A stretch of 64,000 nucleotides of DNA from Rhizophagus clarus (Eukaryota; Glomeromycota; Glomeromycetes; Glomerales; Glomeraceae). A model generated the notes under the pieces. It did not search any database, had not been told where the DNA came from, and saw only the letters and a list, made by a program, of their open reading frames with translations. Location: contig BLAL01000315.1 in the NCBI GenBank assembly GCA_015698045.1, positions 372,001 to 436,000 of the forward strand. Reading direction: 5' to 3'. How positions within the stretch are numbered: position 1 is the stretch's first letter; every line of letters starts with the position of its first letter. Made by a program: the position numbers and the translations under genes. Of the stretch, positions 1 to 11,795 are shown piece after piece.

Positions 1-114
1 TATCAGAAAATTCCTTTCTCTTCGACCTTAAAAAAGAAAATGTCCATACTTTTATTTATCAGTTAGTCGAAGTGCTAATGGTATTTATTATTTTGATATT
101 TACTAAAATTTTAG

Positions 115-880
115 CATAAATAACTTTGTATTATTAGCTATAGCTCAAGGGAAGTGGTATAAAGATAAGCAAATTGCCGATCATATCATCCGTTCTATGT
201 TTAAAACCATATGTGTTGAATATAATATTGATATAAAAGGAAGGAATATTTGTAATCACTCTGGAAGAAAAACAAGTATTTTGAATTATTTGACCTTGGA
301 ATTCCTGAAAATACTGGTATGGCGATTATTGGCCATCATTCTGTTGGTGGCTATCATACATATGCAAAACCAAACAATAGTCACAAAAGAGAGGCACTTT
401 TTGGAATTATTAACCGACTTAATGGACTTCCTTTATTACCATCTTTAAATACTACAAGTGTAAATATTTTTTTTTTACTTCTGAAAAATACTACTTAAAT
501 AAATAATAAATAATATAATTTGCCAAATTTTATATATTAGAAACGAAAAAATTCAATTAATGAATCTGACTTCTCTCAATCTACTTCAATATCTGAAAGT
601 GATTCTGATTTTGATGTAGATGAATCTCAGGTAAAGATAATGTTTTTAAAGATACTTTTATGTACGTAAATTTATTTAGTAAATTTTTTTTTTTTAAAGG
701 AGGATTCCATTTCAAATGTTTCTAGCTTCTGTACTGCGAAAGAAATTATGGAAAAAGATAGTTGTATTAATTCTGCATCACATGCACCTGAAGAAGATCA
801 TATTATCATGAAAAAAAAAAAAGACTACAAGTACAAGAAAGTGATGATAGTTAAGAAATACTATAAAAATTGCACTTTCA
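115..880 (+). pseudogene. Crypton-type tyrosine recombinase, C-terminal remnant
   Basis: The strand reads into the C-terminal half of a tyrosine recombinase (site-specific DNA strand exchange by a transposon). An exon from about 115 (after TTTTAG) encodes GKWYKDKQIADHIIRSMFK and then NHSGRKTS, the HxxR catalytic box. After a one-base frame break near 284 it resumes as FELFDLGIPENTG, GHHSVGG and YHTYAKP, giving the conserved H and a candidate nucleophilic Tyr. A probable intron (about 460-540, ending TATATTAG) leads to a Ser/Asp-rich tail (540-630). A second probable intron follows (631-700, ending TTTTTAAAG), then a short Lys-rich end with stop near 887. The N-terminal part lies outside the window. 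Family knowledge: Crypton-derived recombinases of this kind are common in Glomeromycotina. It is broken by the frameshift, although one missing T in a T-run could also be an assembly error. Confidence 0.6.
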
Positions 881-1166
881 ATAAATAAATAATAATTAAT
901 TATAATACTATATTAAAAACAGTACAGTTTAATAATAGTTTACCAATAATTTACAATTTAACATAGTAAAAAATAAAGGATTAGTAACTAGTTGTACTAG
1001 CAAAAAATCGTTAAATAGTAAATTACTACAAAATTTTGTGATATAAGCAAAAACTACATGATTATACAACAAAATTTCACAAAATTAAAAAAAAAAGATA
1101 AATTTTCATATGATATATCACAAATTTTCTAATTTTAGAAATTATGAATATTAAAAATATATGAAT
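881..1166. other. AT-rich spacer, no gene seen
   Basis: No credible open frame. It contains repeated short motifs such as TTTCACAAAATT and ACAAAATTTTGTGATAT that resemble the interior of the small inverted-repeat element that follows, so it may be an older relic of the same repeat. Confidence 0.4.
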
Positions 1167-1336
1167 CAGGGCTGATGATTTCTTGTTTTTGACTCACAAA
1201 ATTTCACATATTTTATTAAATCACACAACAAAATTGTATAAAATTAGTAAAGTTTGCTTTTTACAACAAAAAACAAATTATACCTTTATCACAAACAAAT
1301 TTTATGTTATATCATAACAAAAAATCATTATCCCTG
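1167..1336. mobile_element. 170-bp inverted-repeat element (MITE-like)
   Basis: It starts CAGGGCTGATGATTTCTTG and ends with the complement of CAGGGATAATGATTTTTTG, an imperfect terminal inverted repeat of about 24 bp. The CAGGG terminus is typical of hAT-type ends. The flanking 8-mers (ATATGAAT / CCTCTGAC) do not match, so no target duplication supports the exact borders. No coding capacity. Confidence 0.5.
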
Positions 1337-1477
1337 CCTCTGACTTATTTATATATAGTTTAGAGTCCTATCGATATAATAATTTTTTTTTTTGGAAGAT
1401 TCATACAATATATTTTTAATTTTTGCAAGGAATAAAATTTCTTTTTTAAGAAAATTTGTGTAATATCACATGATACA

Positions 1478-1625
1478 AGCTGCTCAAATCCACTTAAGTC
1501 AATTCAAGTTAACTTAAGTCGACTTGATTCAAGTCAGTTTGAGTCAGTTCAGATTGAGCTACTCCAAGTCAGTTTAACCGCTTAAGTGAGCTGGAGCTGA
1601 ACTGATTGAGCTGTTTCCATCTCTA
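1478..1625. mobile_element. hAT-like element end with AAGTC/GAGCT motif repeats
   Basis: A cluster of CTCAAGTC / AACTTAAGTC / GAGCTG motifs ends at 1625 in the complement of TAGAGATGGAAACAGCTC. The TAGAGATG terminus resembles the end of the element at 6626. No opposite end was identified, so only one terminus is supported. Confidence 0.4.
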
Positions 1626-2240
1626 GTCTAGACACGCAGGCAGTTTATAGATGCTAAACTAAAGCTCCGCATGAGCTGGCTCAAGTCAAGCTACAGTCTG
1701 GCTTGGCTTGGCTTGAAAAAAAAAATTCTAGCTTAAGCCAAAATGAGTCAAGCCACAAAAAATCTTGGTTCAACTCATTCAAGCCAAACTGAGCCATGAA
1801 AAATTCTGGCTCAAGCCAAGTTGAGCTTGAGCTGGCTCAAGCTGGCTCAAGCTTTATTATCAAAAAAAAAAGCCGAAACTAAGCGTTTTTATATGTAAAG
1901 TTACAAAAAAAAAAAACACCAGAACTAATGGTCCCAGCAGGACGCCAAATAATACTAATATAACTCACATACAGGTTTGCGTAGAGTTTATATGAAATTA
2001 CTTTTTAAACCTACAAATTAAGTTTGTGTAGATCAGTCAATTTGGGAGTAACTTACATATTATGTTTGCGTAGAGTTTATAATAGATATACGTGGATTTA
2101 TTTTTAAAAAATACCAATTTCGGTAAATTAAATTACTCGGTATTTACCAAAATTTATTTTATTTTATTTATTTTTTCACTTTTTTTTGGTATTTTATACC
2201 AAATTTATTTATTTTTATTATTCTTTTTTGGTTTTTAATA

Positions 2241-2638
2241 CCTTAATTCCAAAAGTCCGGTCGTGTTTTTCGCCCGGCAACACTACAAAAAATAAAAAAA
2301 AATAATTAATTAGTTAAAAAAAAGAACAACGAAAGACACCTCATCCACCCTCCTTTACCTTAATTCCAAAAGTCCGGTCGTGCTTTTCGTTTGGCAACAC
2401 TACAAAAAGTAAAAAAAAAATAATTAATTAGTTAAAAAAAAGAATAACGAAAGACACCTCACCCACCCTTCCTTACCTTAATTCCAAAAGTCCGGTCATG
2501 CTATTCGTCTGGCAATACTACAAAAAATAAAAAAAAAAAATAATTAATTAATTAGTTAAAAAAAATTACTGAAAAACACTTCCCCTACCCTCCCTTACCT
2601 TAATTCCAAAAGTCTGGTTGTGCTTTTCGTCTGGCAAC
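2241..2638 (-). repeat. Tandem array of ~117-bp intron-like units, left part
   Basis: Unit starts (CCTTAATTCC) lie at 2241, 2358, 2476 and 2598. The array continues beyond an inserted element at 4518. Each unit has a CCGG-containing block of about 41 bp, read on the minus strand as TGTTGCC(A/G)GACGAAAAGCA... and ending GGAATTAAG. It is followed by GTAAGG and, at the next unit, preceded by a T-rich tract plus TTTTTGTAG. These are 5' and 3' splice consensus sequences on the minus strand. Same family as the plus-strand array at 10119. Confidence 0.8.
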
Positions 2639-2646
2639 ACTACAAA

Positions 2647-4442
2647 TAGGGTTCTGCACGGATCAGATTGGATCGAATTTTATCAGATTTAAATCTGATT
2701 TGACAGATCCAGATCTATCAATTTCAAATCTGGATCTAAGATTCGGATATATATTTGAAATCTGAATCTGATCCGCGGACTCAAATTTAAAATCTGGATC
2801 TGATTTGAGTTTGATCCAAATCTAATACGAATCTGATCTGAATCTGACCAAATTCAGATTTAAAATAAATGATTTTAACATTTTTTTAAAAATTGTTTTA
2901 ATAAAAAAAACGATAATTACCATTTTTTTAAAATCGTTTATTAAAAAAAAAATGATTTTACGTTTTTTTTAAAAAATCGTTCTAATGAAAGAAACAACGA
3001 TTTTACATTTTTTTTTTAAAATCGTTTTAATGAAAAAATGATTTTTAATGTTTTTTTTAAATCGTTTTAAATAATAAAAAAAAAACAATTTTTAAAGTTT
3101 TTTTTTTAAAATCGTTTTGATGAAAAATGATTTTACATTTTTTTTTAAATCGTTTTAATTAATAAAAAAAAATGATTTTTAACATTTTTTTTAAAAAAGT
3201 CATTTTAATGAAAAACGATTTTACGTTTTTTTTTAAAATCATTTTAATGGAAAGAAAAAAAATGATTTTTAACGATTTTTTTTAAAAAAATTATTTAAAA
3301 AAATCGTTTAATCAATCAAAAAACGATTTTTAACTTTTTTTTTAAAATCGTTTTGATGAAAAACGATTTTACATTTTTTTTTTAAATCGTTTTAATTAAT
3401 GAAAAAAAAACAATTTTTAACGTTTTTTTTAAAAAAGTCGTTTTAATGAAAAACGATTTTACGTTTTTTTTTAAAATCGTTTTAATGGAAAAAAAAATGA
3501 TTTTTAACGATTTTTTTTAAAAAAATTGTTTAAAAAAATCGTTTAATCAATCCAAAAATGATTTTTAACTTTTTTTTTTAAAATTGTTTTGATGAAAAAT
3601 GATTTTATATTTTTTTTTAAATCATTTTATTAATAAAAAAATGATTTTTAACGTTATTTTTAAAAAAAATCGTTTTAATGAAAAATGATTTTAACATTTT
3701 TTTTTAAACATCGTTTTAATGAAAAAACGATTTTTAACTTTTTTTTTAAATCGTTTTAATAAAAAAGAACGATTTTACACTTTTTTAAAATCGTTTTAAT
3801 AAAAAAACGAATTTTAATGTTTTTTTTAAAAATCGTTTAATAAAAAAAATGATTTTAACGTTTTTTTTAAAAATTGTTTTAATAAATAAAAAATGATTTT
3901 AACGTTTCTTTTAAAAATCATTTTAATAAATAAGAAACAATTTTAACGTTTCTTTTAAAAATCGTTTTAATAAATAAGAAACAATTTTAACGTTTCTTTT
4001 AAAAATCGTTTAATAAAATAAAATGATTTAACATTTTTTCTAAATCGTTTATTTAAAAAACAATTTAGTGTTTTTTCTATTAAAAAATGGGCTTATTCAA
4101 AAAAAATGCCAATTTCAGCATTTTTTTTTCATAAAGTAATGTGAAATAACGCTGTTTCAGCGTGTTTAATAGGTTGCAGTTCTGTTCTGACATTTTCTTT
4201 TATTTTATAAATAAAAACGCCTTGGATGAACGGATCTTATGATCTGATCTGAATCTGGCAGATCTGATCCGGATTCAATTTGACAGATCCAGATTATATA
4301 ATTTCAAATCTGAATCTGAACTTTGAATTCAAATTTGGAATCCGAATCTGATCCGCAGATTATAATATTATAATCCGATCTGGATCTGACCGGATCAGAT
4401 CCAGATCAGATCTAATCAGATCAGATTTTTTGCGGAACTCTA
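2647..4442. mobile_element. hAT-like element inserted in the array (1796 bp)
   Basis: Termini are TAGGGTTCTGCACGGATC and the complement of TAGAGTTCCGCA. The 8-mer ACTACAAA flanks it on both sides exactly (2639-2646 and 4443-4450), a perfect target duplication. Subterminal zones (2660-2860 and 4230-4430) are packed with GATCAGAT / GATCTGGATC / AATCTGAT motifs. The core (about 2870-4080) is a tandem series of A/T-tract palindromes with a CGAT core (AAAACGATTTTA...TAAAATCGTTTT). Removing the element and one duplication restores the array period at about 116 bp, so the borders are firm. No coding frame. Confidence 0.85.
2870..4080. repeat. Palindromic A/T-tract array with CGAT core
   Basis: Some 35-50-bp units alternate AAAACGATTTTA, runs of T and A, and TAAAATCGTTTT. 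Each unit is self-complementary, and neighbours can pair with each other. Many cores read TGAT or CAAT instead of CGAT, the substitution pattern expected from loss of methylated CpG. Confidence 0.75.
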
Positions 4443-4450
4443 ACTACAAA

Positions 4451-5280
4451 AAGTAAAAAAAAGTTAATACTTAATTAATTAAAAAAACAATGAAACATCT
4501 CTCCCAACCCTCTCTTACCTTAATTCCAAAAGTCCGGTTGTACTTTTCGTCTGACAACACTACAAAAAATAAAAAAAAAAATAATTAATTAATTAGTTAA
4601 AAAAAATTACCGAAAAACACTTCCCCCACCCTCTCTTACCTTAATTCCAAAAGTCCAGTCATGCTTTTCGTCCGGCAACACTACAAAAAGTAAAAAAAAG
4701 TTAATACTTAATTAATTAAAAAAAATAACGAAACATCTCCCCCAACCCTCCCTTACTTTAATTCCAAAAGTCCGGTCATGCTTTTCGTCCGGCAACACTA
4801 CAAAAAAATAAAAAAAAGTTAATATTTAATTAATTAAAAAAAAAATAACGAAACACCTCTCTTCCTTATCTTAATTCCAAAAGTCCGGTCGTGCCTTTCG
4901 TCTGACAACACTACAAAAAATAAAAATAAAAATAATTAATTAATTAGTTAAAAAAAAACAATGAAACACCTCCCCCAACCCCTCCCTTACCTTAATTCCA
5001 AAAGTCTGGTCATGCCTTTCGTCTGGCAACACTACAAAAAAATAAAAAAAAATAATTAATTAATTAGTTAAAAAAAACACTGAAAAACACTTCCCTACTC
5101 TCCCTTACCTTAATTCCAAAAGTCCGGTCGTACTTTTCGTCTGGTAACACTACAAAAAATAAAAAAAAAGTTAATACTTAATTAGTTAAAAAAAACACCG
5201 AAACAACTCCCCCAATCTCTCCCTTACCTTAATTCCAAAAGTCCAGTCGTGCTTTTCGTTTGGCAACACCACAAAAATAA
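4451..5280 (-). repeat. Tandem array of ~117-bp intron-like units, right part
   Basis: Continuation of the array after the inserted element, with unit starts at 4518, 4639, 4756, 4869, 4990, 5108 and 5227 (spacing 113-121 bp). Same splice-like signals on the minus strand as the left part. CpG sites in the CCGG block vary to TG or CA among copies. Confidence 0.8.
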
Positions 5281-5328
5281 ACTGATAAATGATTAAAAAA
5301 AAGATCGAATATTCAGATTATCTGATTA

Positions 5329-5386
5329 GATCGGCAAGTCACATGACCATGCCTTTATACCGAATAATTCGTTATAGCGTTAATGG
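5329..5386. repeat. Relic of pogo-like repeat
   Basis: GATCGGCAAGTCACATGA...ACCGAATAATTCGTTATAG matches, in reverse complement, the sequence at 43101-43160 next to a pogo-type terminus. This suggests a fragment of the same repeat family trapped inside the larger element. Confidence 0.4.
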
Positions 5387-5766
5387 CATTTTGTATTATA
5401 AAATCATAAAAAAAAAATACTGAAACTATTGGTACCAGCATTTTTTATTCATAAAATTGCAAAAAGTGCCAGAACAAATAGTTCCAGCATTTTTTATATA
5501 TAAATTTGCAAAAAAAAATGCCAGAACTATTGGTACCAGCGTTTTTTATAAAAAATTGCCGAGCTTGATCTGACTCATGAGCTGGCTTGAGCTTTTCAAG
5601 CCAAGCCCACTGCCAGCTTGAGTTTATCAAGCCAAGTCTAATACCTGACTCAAGCTTTTTCAAGCTGGCTTGCGAGCCACCAAGCCAATTTAATCATGGC
5701 TTGGCTTGGCTCAGCTTGAAAAGCTTGAGCAAGCTGATTCAGCTTATGCGGAGCTTTATGCTAAAT

Positions 5767-6625
5767 CCAATAAGTAAATTAAAATATATGAACACTGATC
5801 TTGGATAATACAGTCATTGGTTACCCATTTCTCAAAAAAGAAATTTAAACAATGAAATCAACATGAAATCAACATGAAATTTCCTTTTTGGGGAATGGGT
5901 GGTAAGTATAGTTATGAGATTTAGAAATGCTGTAATTGCTGTATGGTAAATTTTAATATATCTTGATATTTTTTTTTATTTTAAAATATTTGTTTCACAT
6001 AATCAATGATTACCAGATGATTACTACCAAATTTAAAATTTTTTTAACGCATGATTATTTACAGTGTTGGACAAAAAAAATGAGAATTAAAAAATTGATT
6101 TAATTATAATAAAAAATCATGTTATAATTTAAAGCACTGATTTTATTAAAAAAAAAATTTAATAATACACACTTTTGCCATTATTTCAATAATTAATTTA
6201 CAAATCATCTCATTTGATCTTTAAAATATTGATTAGAACCATTTTTAGAATATTTTACTATTTTTCCATTATAAATTTGCTTAAATAATTAAATTTTTTT
6301 TTAGTATTCACTCCTCTACTTTATTTTCTATGATTTTCTATAAAATTTAAATAGGATTTAAGTCAGATTTATCTTATATCCACTTTAAAACTTCTGACAA
6401 ATTTTCCTCTAGAAAGGGTTTGGAAAATGACTATTATACACAAATAGTTTTCTTGTTGAAAGCACCAATAAATAATCACAAGCATCCAGAAAACTTCAGA
6501 AATATGTCTACAAAAAAATTTCTGCATAAAACCCAATATTTGTAATTTATTTATAGTAAAATAAACCTGATTTTTTCTCTTACAAAAAACTGCATTATAC
6601 CATAATTTTTGTATAATCTTCAAAT
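5767..6625. other. AT-rich spacer with a small foldback
   Basis: No gene seen. At 5822-5902 an imperfect inverted repeat (ACCCATTTCTCAAAAAAG / complement ACCCATTCCCCAAAAAGG) forms an ~80-bp foldback containing a duplicated ATGAAATCAAC. The rest is unstructured AT-rich sequence. Confidence 0.4.
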
Positions 6626-8175
6626 TAGAGATGTGATCTGTAATCTGAGAATTCAGATAATCCATCCATCCATCTGATTCAACATGGATTTGGATTAATT
6701 GGATAGATTACAGATAATCTGTATTAATCTGATTTATTTATGAAAATTAATTTTTAAATTTTTAATAAAAATTTTTAATAAATTGAAAAACAAATCAGTA
6801 TATATATATATAAATCTAACTGTTACTGAACCAAATTACCAGAACCTTTTACCAAATTAATAAATAAAAAACTATTTATTAAAGTAACAAAAAAAAAGTT
6901 GTGAATCGACTTTTTATATTAAATTGCCTATAAAAAAACATATCGCAACATTTTTAATTAAAATGATAAAGTAATGTTGTAAAACACCTAGACAAAAGTG
7001 TATTAACTTTTCCTACTCAAAATAATGATTCATTCTTTATATTAAATTATCTTCATAATATTTTTTGTTAATTTCACGAAAAAATTAGTAAAATGTTTTT
7101 TTTATCAAATTACCGATAAATCAAAATTAAAAAAATTGCTTTTTTTAAGCGATTGTTTAATTTAAAAAATAAAACCATTTTTTTTTAAAAAATAAAAACA
7201 CTTTTTTTAAGTGTTAAATTTTAAGAAAAAAAATGCTTTTTTTAAAATATTTAATTTAAAAAATAAAAATGCTTTTTTTTAAAGTAATAATTTAAAAGAT
7301 AAAAACACTTTTTTTAGTATTTAATTTAAAAAAAAAACTAAAAAAAATGCTTTTTTCAAAACATTTAATTTAAAAAATAAAAATGCTTTTTTTAAAGCGG
7401 TTAGTAATTTAAAAGATAAAACTGCCTTTTTTAAGCATTTAAATTTAAAAAAATAAAAATGCTTTTTTTTAAGCGTTTAAATTTAAAAGAATAAAAATGT
7501 TTTTTTAAAACGTTTAATTCAAAAAGGTAAAAACTTTTTTTTAAAGCATTTAATTTAAAAAGGTAAAAATACTTTTTTTTAAAGCATTTAATTTAAAAAG
7601 GTAAAAATGCTTTTTTTAAAGCATTTAATTTAAAAAGGTAAAAACACTTTTTTTAAAAAGTTTAATTTAAAAAGTAAAAACGCTTTTTTTAAAGCGTTTA
7701 ATTTAAAAAGAAAAATATTTTTTTTAAAGCGTTTAATTTAAAAATGTTAAATCTGTTTAAATAAAACCAAATGCTTAAAAAAAAGCATTTTTTTTATTAA
7801 TCCGAAGGTTCAGAACATTACGTCAGAACTAATAGTTCTGGTATTTTTTTTTCAATTTTACATATAAGAATACTATAACTAATAATTCTGGCACTTTTTT
7901 TAATTTTACGTATATGAATGGCAGAACTGATATATTTTTTTTTAATTTTATATATAAAAATGCTAGAATTAATAGTTTATTCATTTGACCCATATGTCAG
8001 GTTAACAATCAGGTCAGGTAGCTAATTAATACTGACCTGATTCGATCATGACATAATCCAATATTTTCTTTTTTTTGTAAAAAAAAATTTCAGATGATCT
8101 AGAATCTGGTGGATGAATCCAGATTGATCTAAATCAGATCACAGATCGTAAAATCTCATTCTGATCGCATTTCTA
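6626..8175. mobile_element. hAT-like element with GATCTG ends and ATGC-palindrome core
   Basis: Left end TAGAGATGTGATCTG and right end (complement) TAGAAATGCGATCAG form an imperfect inverted terminus. Subterminal zones carry AATCTGATT / GGATTAATTGGAT motifs (6640-6740) and their counterparts (8085-8170). The core (about 7085-7780) is a tandem series of ~40-45-bp units around AAATGCTTTTTTTAAAGCATTT, again a self-complementary A/T tract with a GC core. Short AGAACTAATAGTTCTGG-type repeats follow at 7815-7975. Flanking 8-mers (CTTCAAAT / TGTAATTA) do not match, so it may be old or have undefined borders. Confidence 0.55.
7085..7780. repeat. Palindromic A/T-tract array with ATGC core
   Basis: About 15 or more units of AAAATGCTTTTTTTAAAGCRTTTAATTTAAAAAG-like sequence at ~40-45-bp spacing. 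Cores vary between ATGC, ACGC and ACAC, consistent with CpG decay in some units. Confidence 0.7.
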
Positions 8176-8740
8176 TGTAATTAATGCTCAACAGTTTCTA
8201 TTATCTAGTCTTGTAACAACTAATCAATAGTCAAAATTATTGTGCATATCGGCGGATTTGTTTCATCGTCTAAATATGTTAAATTTTGTTATACAATGTA
8301 TTATAAAAGTTAAAGATATGCAATATAGTGATCTAAAAAAAATGCGTACAATTTTTAAAAGTGCAATTCAGCATGATTTTAATTTTGGCCAGAATTAACA
8401 TAATTTCGGCTAGATTTAATATACCGTAACTGGTAATATGATAGTAATGATAATTAGTTAAACAAAAAAAGAAAAAAAACTTTAACACCACAATAATTAA
8501 ATCTATAATTACAAAACAATTTCACACTTAATAATTTGTTGAATAATAATTAATATCACTATAAATTAATAAAAAGGAAATTGTATGAAAAAAACTATAT
8601 TTTAATTCAAAGAAAAAAAATTACACCACACTGTATACATGATTTTATAAAAAAATTAAGCCGCAATTGCATAATTTTAACTGTAATATTAATGTTATAA
8701 TGCTGTATTAATTGCACATGCACTGCAATATATAAGAAAA
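8176..8740. other. AT-rich spacer, no gene seen
   Basis: Nothing beyond A/T-rich sequence. A pair of TTTTGGCCAGAATTAA / TTTCGGCTAGATTTAA motifs near 8383-8415 is a possible relic of a repeat. Confidence 0.3.
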
Positions 8741-9560
8741 AATGGAAAATACAGTAAGAAAGGACAAAGGAAGAATAAAGGAAAGAAGAGATAAATGAAA
8801 AGAGATAAAGGGAAGTAAAGATGATCAAAAAGAAATGAGGAAGGAACAAAAAAAGGTAAAGGATAGTGAAAAAGAATGAATGAAACAAAAAAAGAATGAA
8901 AGAGAATGAAAGGAAGCAAAGGAGGAATGAAAATCAATAAAGGGAACAAAAAAAAGCAACAAAAGAAGTCAAAGATCAATGAAAGAAACCAAAGATCATT
9001 GAAAAGAGACCAAAGATCAATGAAAGAAACGAAAAAAAAGCAACGAAAGAAATCAAAGATCAATGAAATAAACCAAAAAAGCAATAAAAGAAACAATGAT
9101 GAAAGGAATAAAAGATCAATGAAAGGAATAACAAAAGAACCACAAAAGATCAATGAAAGAACCATAGAAGAAACGAAAGGAATAATGAAAAAAAAAAAAC
9201 GAAAAAACCACGAAAAGAAGAGAAATAAAGGGGAAAAAAATGAAAGAAAAGCCAGAACACCCACCCATAGAAAAAAAAAGAAAGAAAACGGTTAATATCA
9301 TCTTAAAAGAAAAATAAAACAACAGGAGAAAAGACGTAAGAGACTTACTTGAATTTTCACTCATATGGTACACATCTAAAAAGACAAAAAGTTTAGTAAA
9401 AAAACAAGGGAAAGAATGAAAAGAAAACAAAAAAAAGGAGAAGAAATTAAAACTCATCTTGAATTTCCGAAATGGATAAAAACAGCCACGCCTAAAAAAA
9501 AGAACAAGTTAATAAGAGACAAAAGAAAGGAGAATAAAAGCAAAAAAAACTTACCTGTTA
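8740..9560. repeat. Polypurine tract with GATCAATGAAAG repeats
   Basis: About 800 bp in which the plus strand is almost all purine. A short unit near AAAGATCAATGAAAGAAAC recurs irregularly (about 8960-9160). Both strands stay open for 60-190 codons only because the sequence is low in stop codons, and the translations are Lys/Glu/Asn-rich or Phe/Leu/Ser-rich without domains. No protein is called here. Confidence 0.65.
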
Positions 9561-9614
9561 CAGTATTTAATCCCGAAGCTAAAGGTAAAGCCATTAACTA
9601 AAAAATTTAAATTG

Positions 9615-9840
9615 TGGTTTATAATTTTTGAAAAAAAAAATTATTTTTTTATTTTTTAAAAAAAAAATTCCCTTATCATAAAACAAATGATTTTTTATTT
9701 TTTTAAAAAAAATTTCCCTTAAAAAAAAATGATTTTTTATTTTTTAAAAAAAAATTTCCCTTAAAAAAATGACATTTTTTTTAAAAAAAAAATTTCACTT
9801 AAAAAAAACGATATATTTTTTTAAAAAAAATTTCCCTTCC
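9615..9840. repeat. Short tandem repeat TTTCCCTTAAAAAAA-GATTTTT
   Basis: Five or so units of ~50 bp pairing a run of A, TTTCCCTT, a run of A and YGATTTTTTATTTTT. The rest of the stretch up to 10118 holds no gene. Confidence 0.55.
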
Positions 9841-11795
9841 GCCAAAATATAAAAATCTGAAGTCTGAACAAAACTACTAGCATTGATTATCTATTTATAA
9901 CATAAAAGGCAATATCGCTTGCCATTTACGATAAGCTTATCTCATGAGTTGATATAAAAAAGGAATATGTTATATATCACATGCACTTTATCTAGTTTTG
10001 AACTGGTATAACCGGTATTATGATCCGATTATTTGGGTAAACAGGTTTTTTTTTTGAATTTATTACATTTAGATAAAAAACAATTTAAAAAAATAATTAT
10101 TTTTTTTTTTTCTTTTTTGTAGTATTGCCGGACGAAAAGCATGACCGGACTATTGGAATTAAGGTAAGGGAGGGTTGGGGTGGTGTTTTTCGTTGTTGTT
10201 TTTTTTAATTAATTAATTAATTATTTTTTTTTTTTCTTTTTTTGTAGTGTTGCCGGACGAAAAACGTGACTGGACTTTTGGAATTAAGGTAAGGAAGGGT
10301 TGGGGGAGGTGTTTTTCGTTGGTTTTTTTATTTAATTAATTAATTATTTTTTTTTTCTTTTTTGTAGTGTTGCCGGACGAAAAACATGACCGGACTTTTG
10401 GAATTAAGGTAAGGAGGTGTTTTTCGTTGGTTTTTTTTTATTTAATTAATTAATTATTATTTTTTTTTTCTTTTCTGTAGTGTTGCTGGACGAAAAGCAT
10501 GACCGGACTATTGGAATTAAGGTAAGGGAGGGTTGGGGTGGTGTTTTTCGTTGTTGTTTTTTTTAATTAATTAATTAATTATTTTTTTGTTTGTTTTTTC
10601 TTTTTTGTAGTGTTGTCGGACGAAAAACACGACCAGACTATTGGAATTAAAGTAAGGGAGGGTTGGGGGAGGTGTTTTTTGTTGTTTTTTTTTTAATTAA
10701 TTAATTATTTATTTGTTTTTTTTTCTTTTTTGTAGTGTTGCCGGACGAAAAGCACGACCGGACTATTGGAATTAAGGTAAGGGAGGGTTGGGGTAGTGTT
10801 TTTTGTTTAATTAATTAATTATTTATTTGTTTTTTTTTTCTTTTTTGTAGTGTTGCCAGACGAAAAGCACGACCGGACTATTGGAATTAAGGTAAGGGAG
10901 GGTTGGGTGGTGTTTTTTGTTTAATTAATTAATTATTTTTTTGTTTGTTTTTTCTTTTTTGTAGTGTTGTCAGACGAAAAGCACGACCGGACTATTGGAA
11001 TTAAAGTAAGGGAGGGTTGGGGGAGGTGTTTTTTGTTGTTTTTTTTTTAATTAATTAATTAATTATTTGTTTTTTTTTTCTTTTTTGTAGTGTTGCCGGA
11101 CGAAAAGCACGACCGGACTATTGGAATTAAGGTAAGGGAGGGTTGGGTGGTGTTTTTTGTTTAATTAATTAATTATTTATTTGTTTGTTTTTTCTTTTTT
11201 GTAGTGTTGCCAGACGAAAAACATGACCGGACTATTGGAATTAAGGTAAGGGAGGGTTGGGTGGTGTTTTTTGTTTAATTAATTAATTATTTATTTGTTT
11301 TTTTTTTCTTTTTTGTAGTGTTGCCGGACGAAAAGCACGACCGGACTATTGGAATTAAGGTAAGGGAGGGTTGGGGTGGTGTTTTTTGTTTAATTAATTA
11401 TTTATTTATTTGCTTTTTTTTTCTTTTTTGTAGTGTTGCCGGACGAAAAGCACGACCGGACTATTGGAATTAAGGTAAGGGAGGGTTGGGGTGGTGTTTT
11501 TTGTTTAATTAATTAATTATTTTTTTGTTTGTTTTTTCTTTTTTGTAGTGTTGTCGGACGAAAAGCACGACCGGACTATTGGAATTAAAGTAAGGGAGGG
11601 TTGGGGGAGGTGTTTTTTGTTGTTTTTTTTTAATTAATTAATTAATTATTTGTTTTTTTTTTCTTTTTTGTAGTGTTGCCAGACGAAAAGCATGACCGGA
11701 CTATTGGAATTAAGGTAAAGGAGGGTTGGGTGGTGTTTTTTGTTTAATTAATTAATTATTTATTTGTTTTTTTTTCTTTTTTGTAGTGTTGCCGG

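Larger units (their letters stand above)
1660..5758. mobile_element. Large hAT-like non-autonomous element (4.1 kb, nested)
   Basis: The element begins TAAAGCTCCGCATGAGCTGG and ends with the complement of TAAAGCTCCGCATAAGCTG. It is flanked by near-identical 8-mers: TGCTAAAC at 1652-1659 and TGCTAAAT at 5759-5766. An 8-bp target duplication with a TARRG terminus is the hAT pattern. Inside each end (about 1660-1860 and 5560-5758) are dense, mutually inverted GAGCTGG / CAAGCTTGG / TTGGCTTGAGC motifs. Next come AGAACTATTGGTNCCAGC-type short repeats (1915-1945; 5415-5560), then a tandem array of ~117-bp units interrupted by another element. No transposase frame is visible, so movement would depend on a transposase encoded elsewhere. 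Confidence 0.7.

Noticed and set aside
5445-5808. Frames of 72 and 73 codons on both strands
   Set aside because: Translations of the CAAGCTTGG subterminal repeats of the 4.1-kb element.
8607-9457. Long Phe/Leu-rich minus-strand and Lys-rich plus-strand frames
   Set aside because: Low-complexity consequence of a polypurine tract; no motif or splice-supported structure.
9400-9600. Minus-strand spliced exon starting MALPLASGLNTVT before GTAAGT
   Set aside because: One good donor exists, but joining to the next acceptor gives a stop within about 12 codons, and the rest is polypurine sequence.
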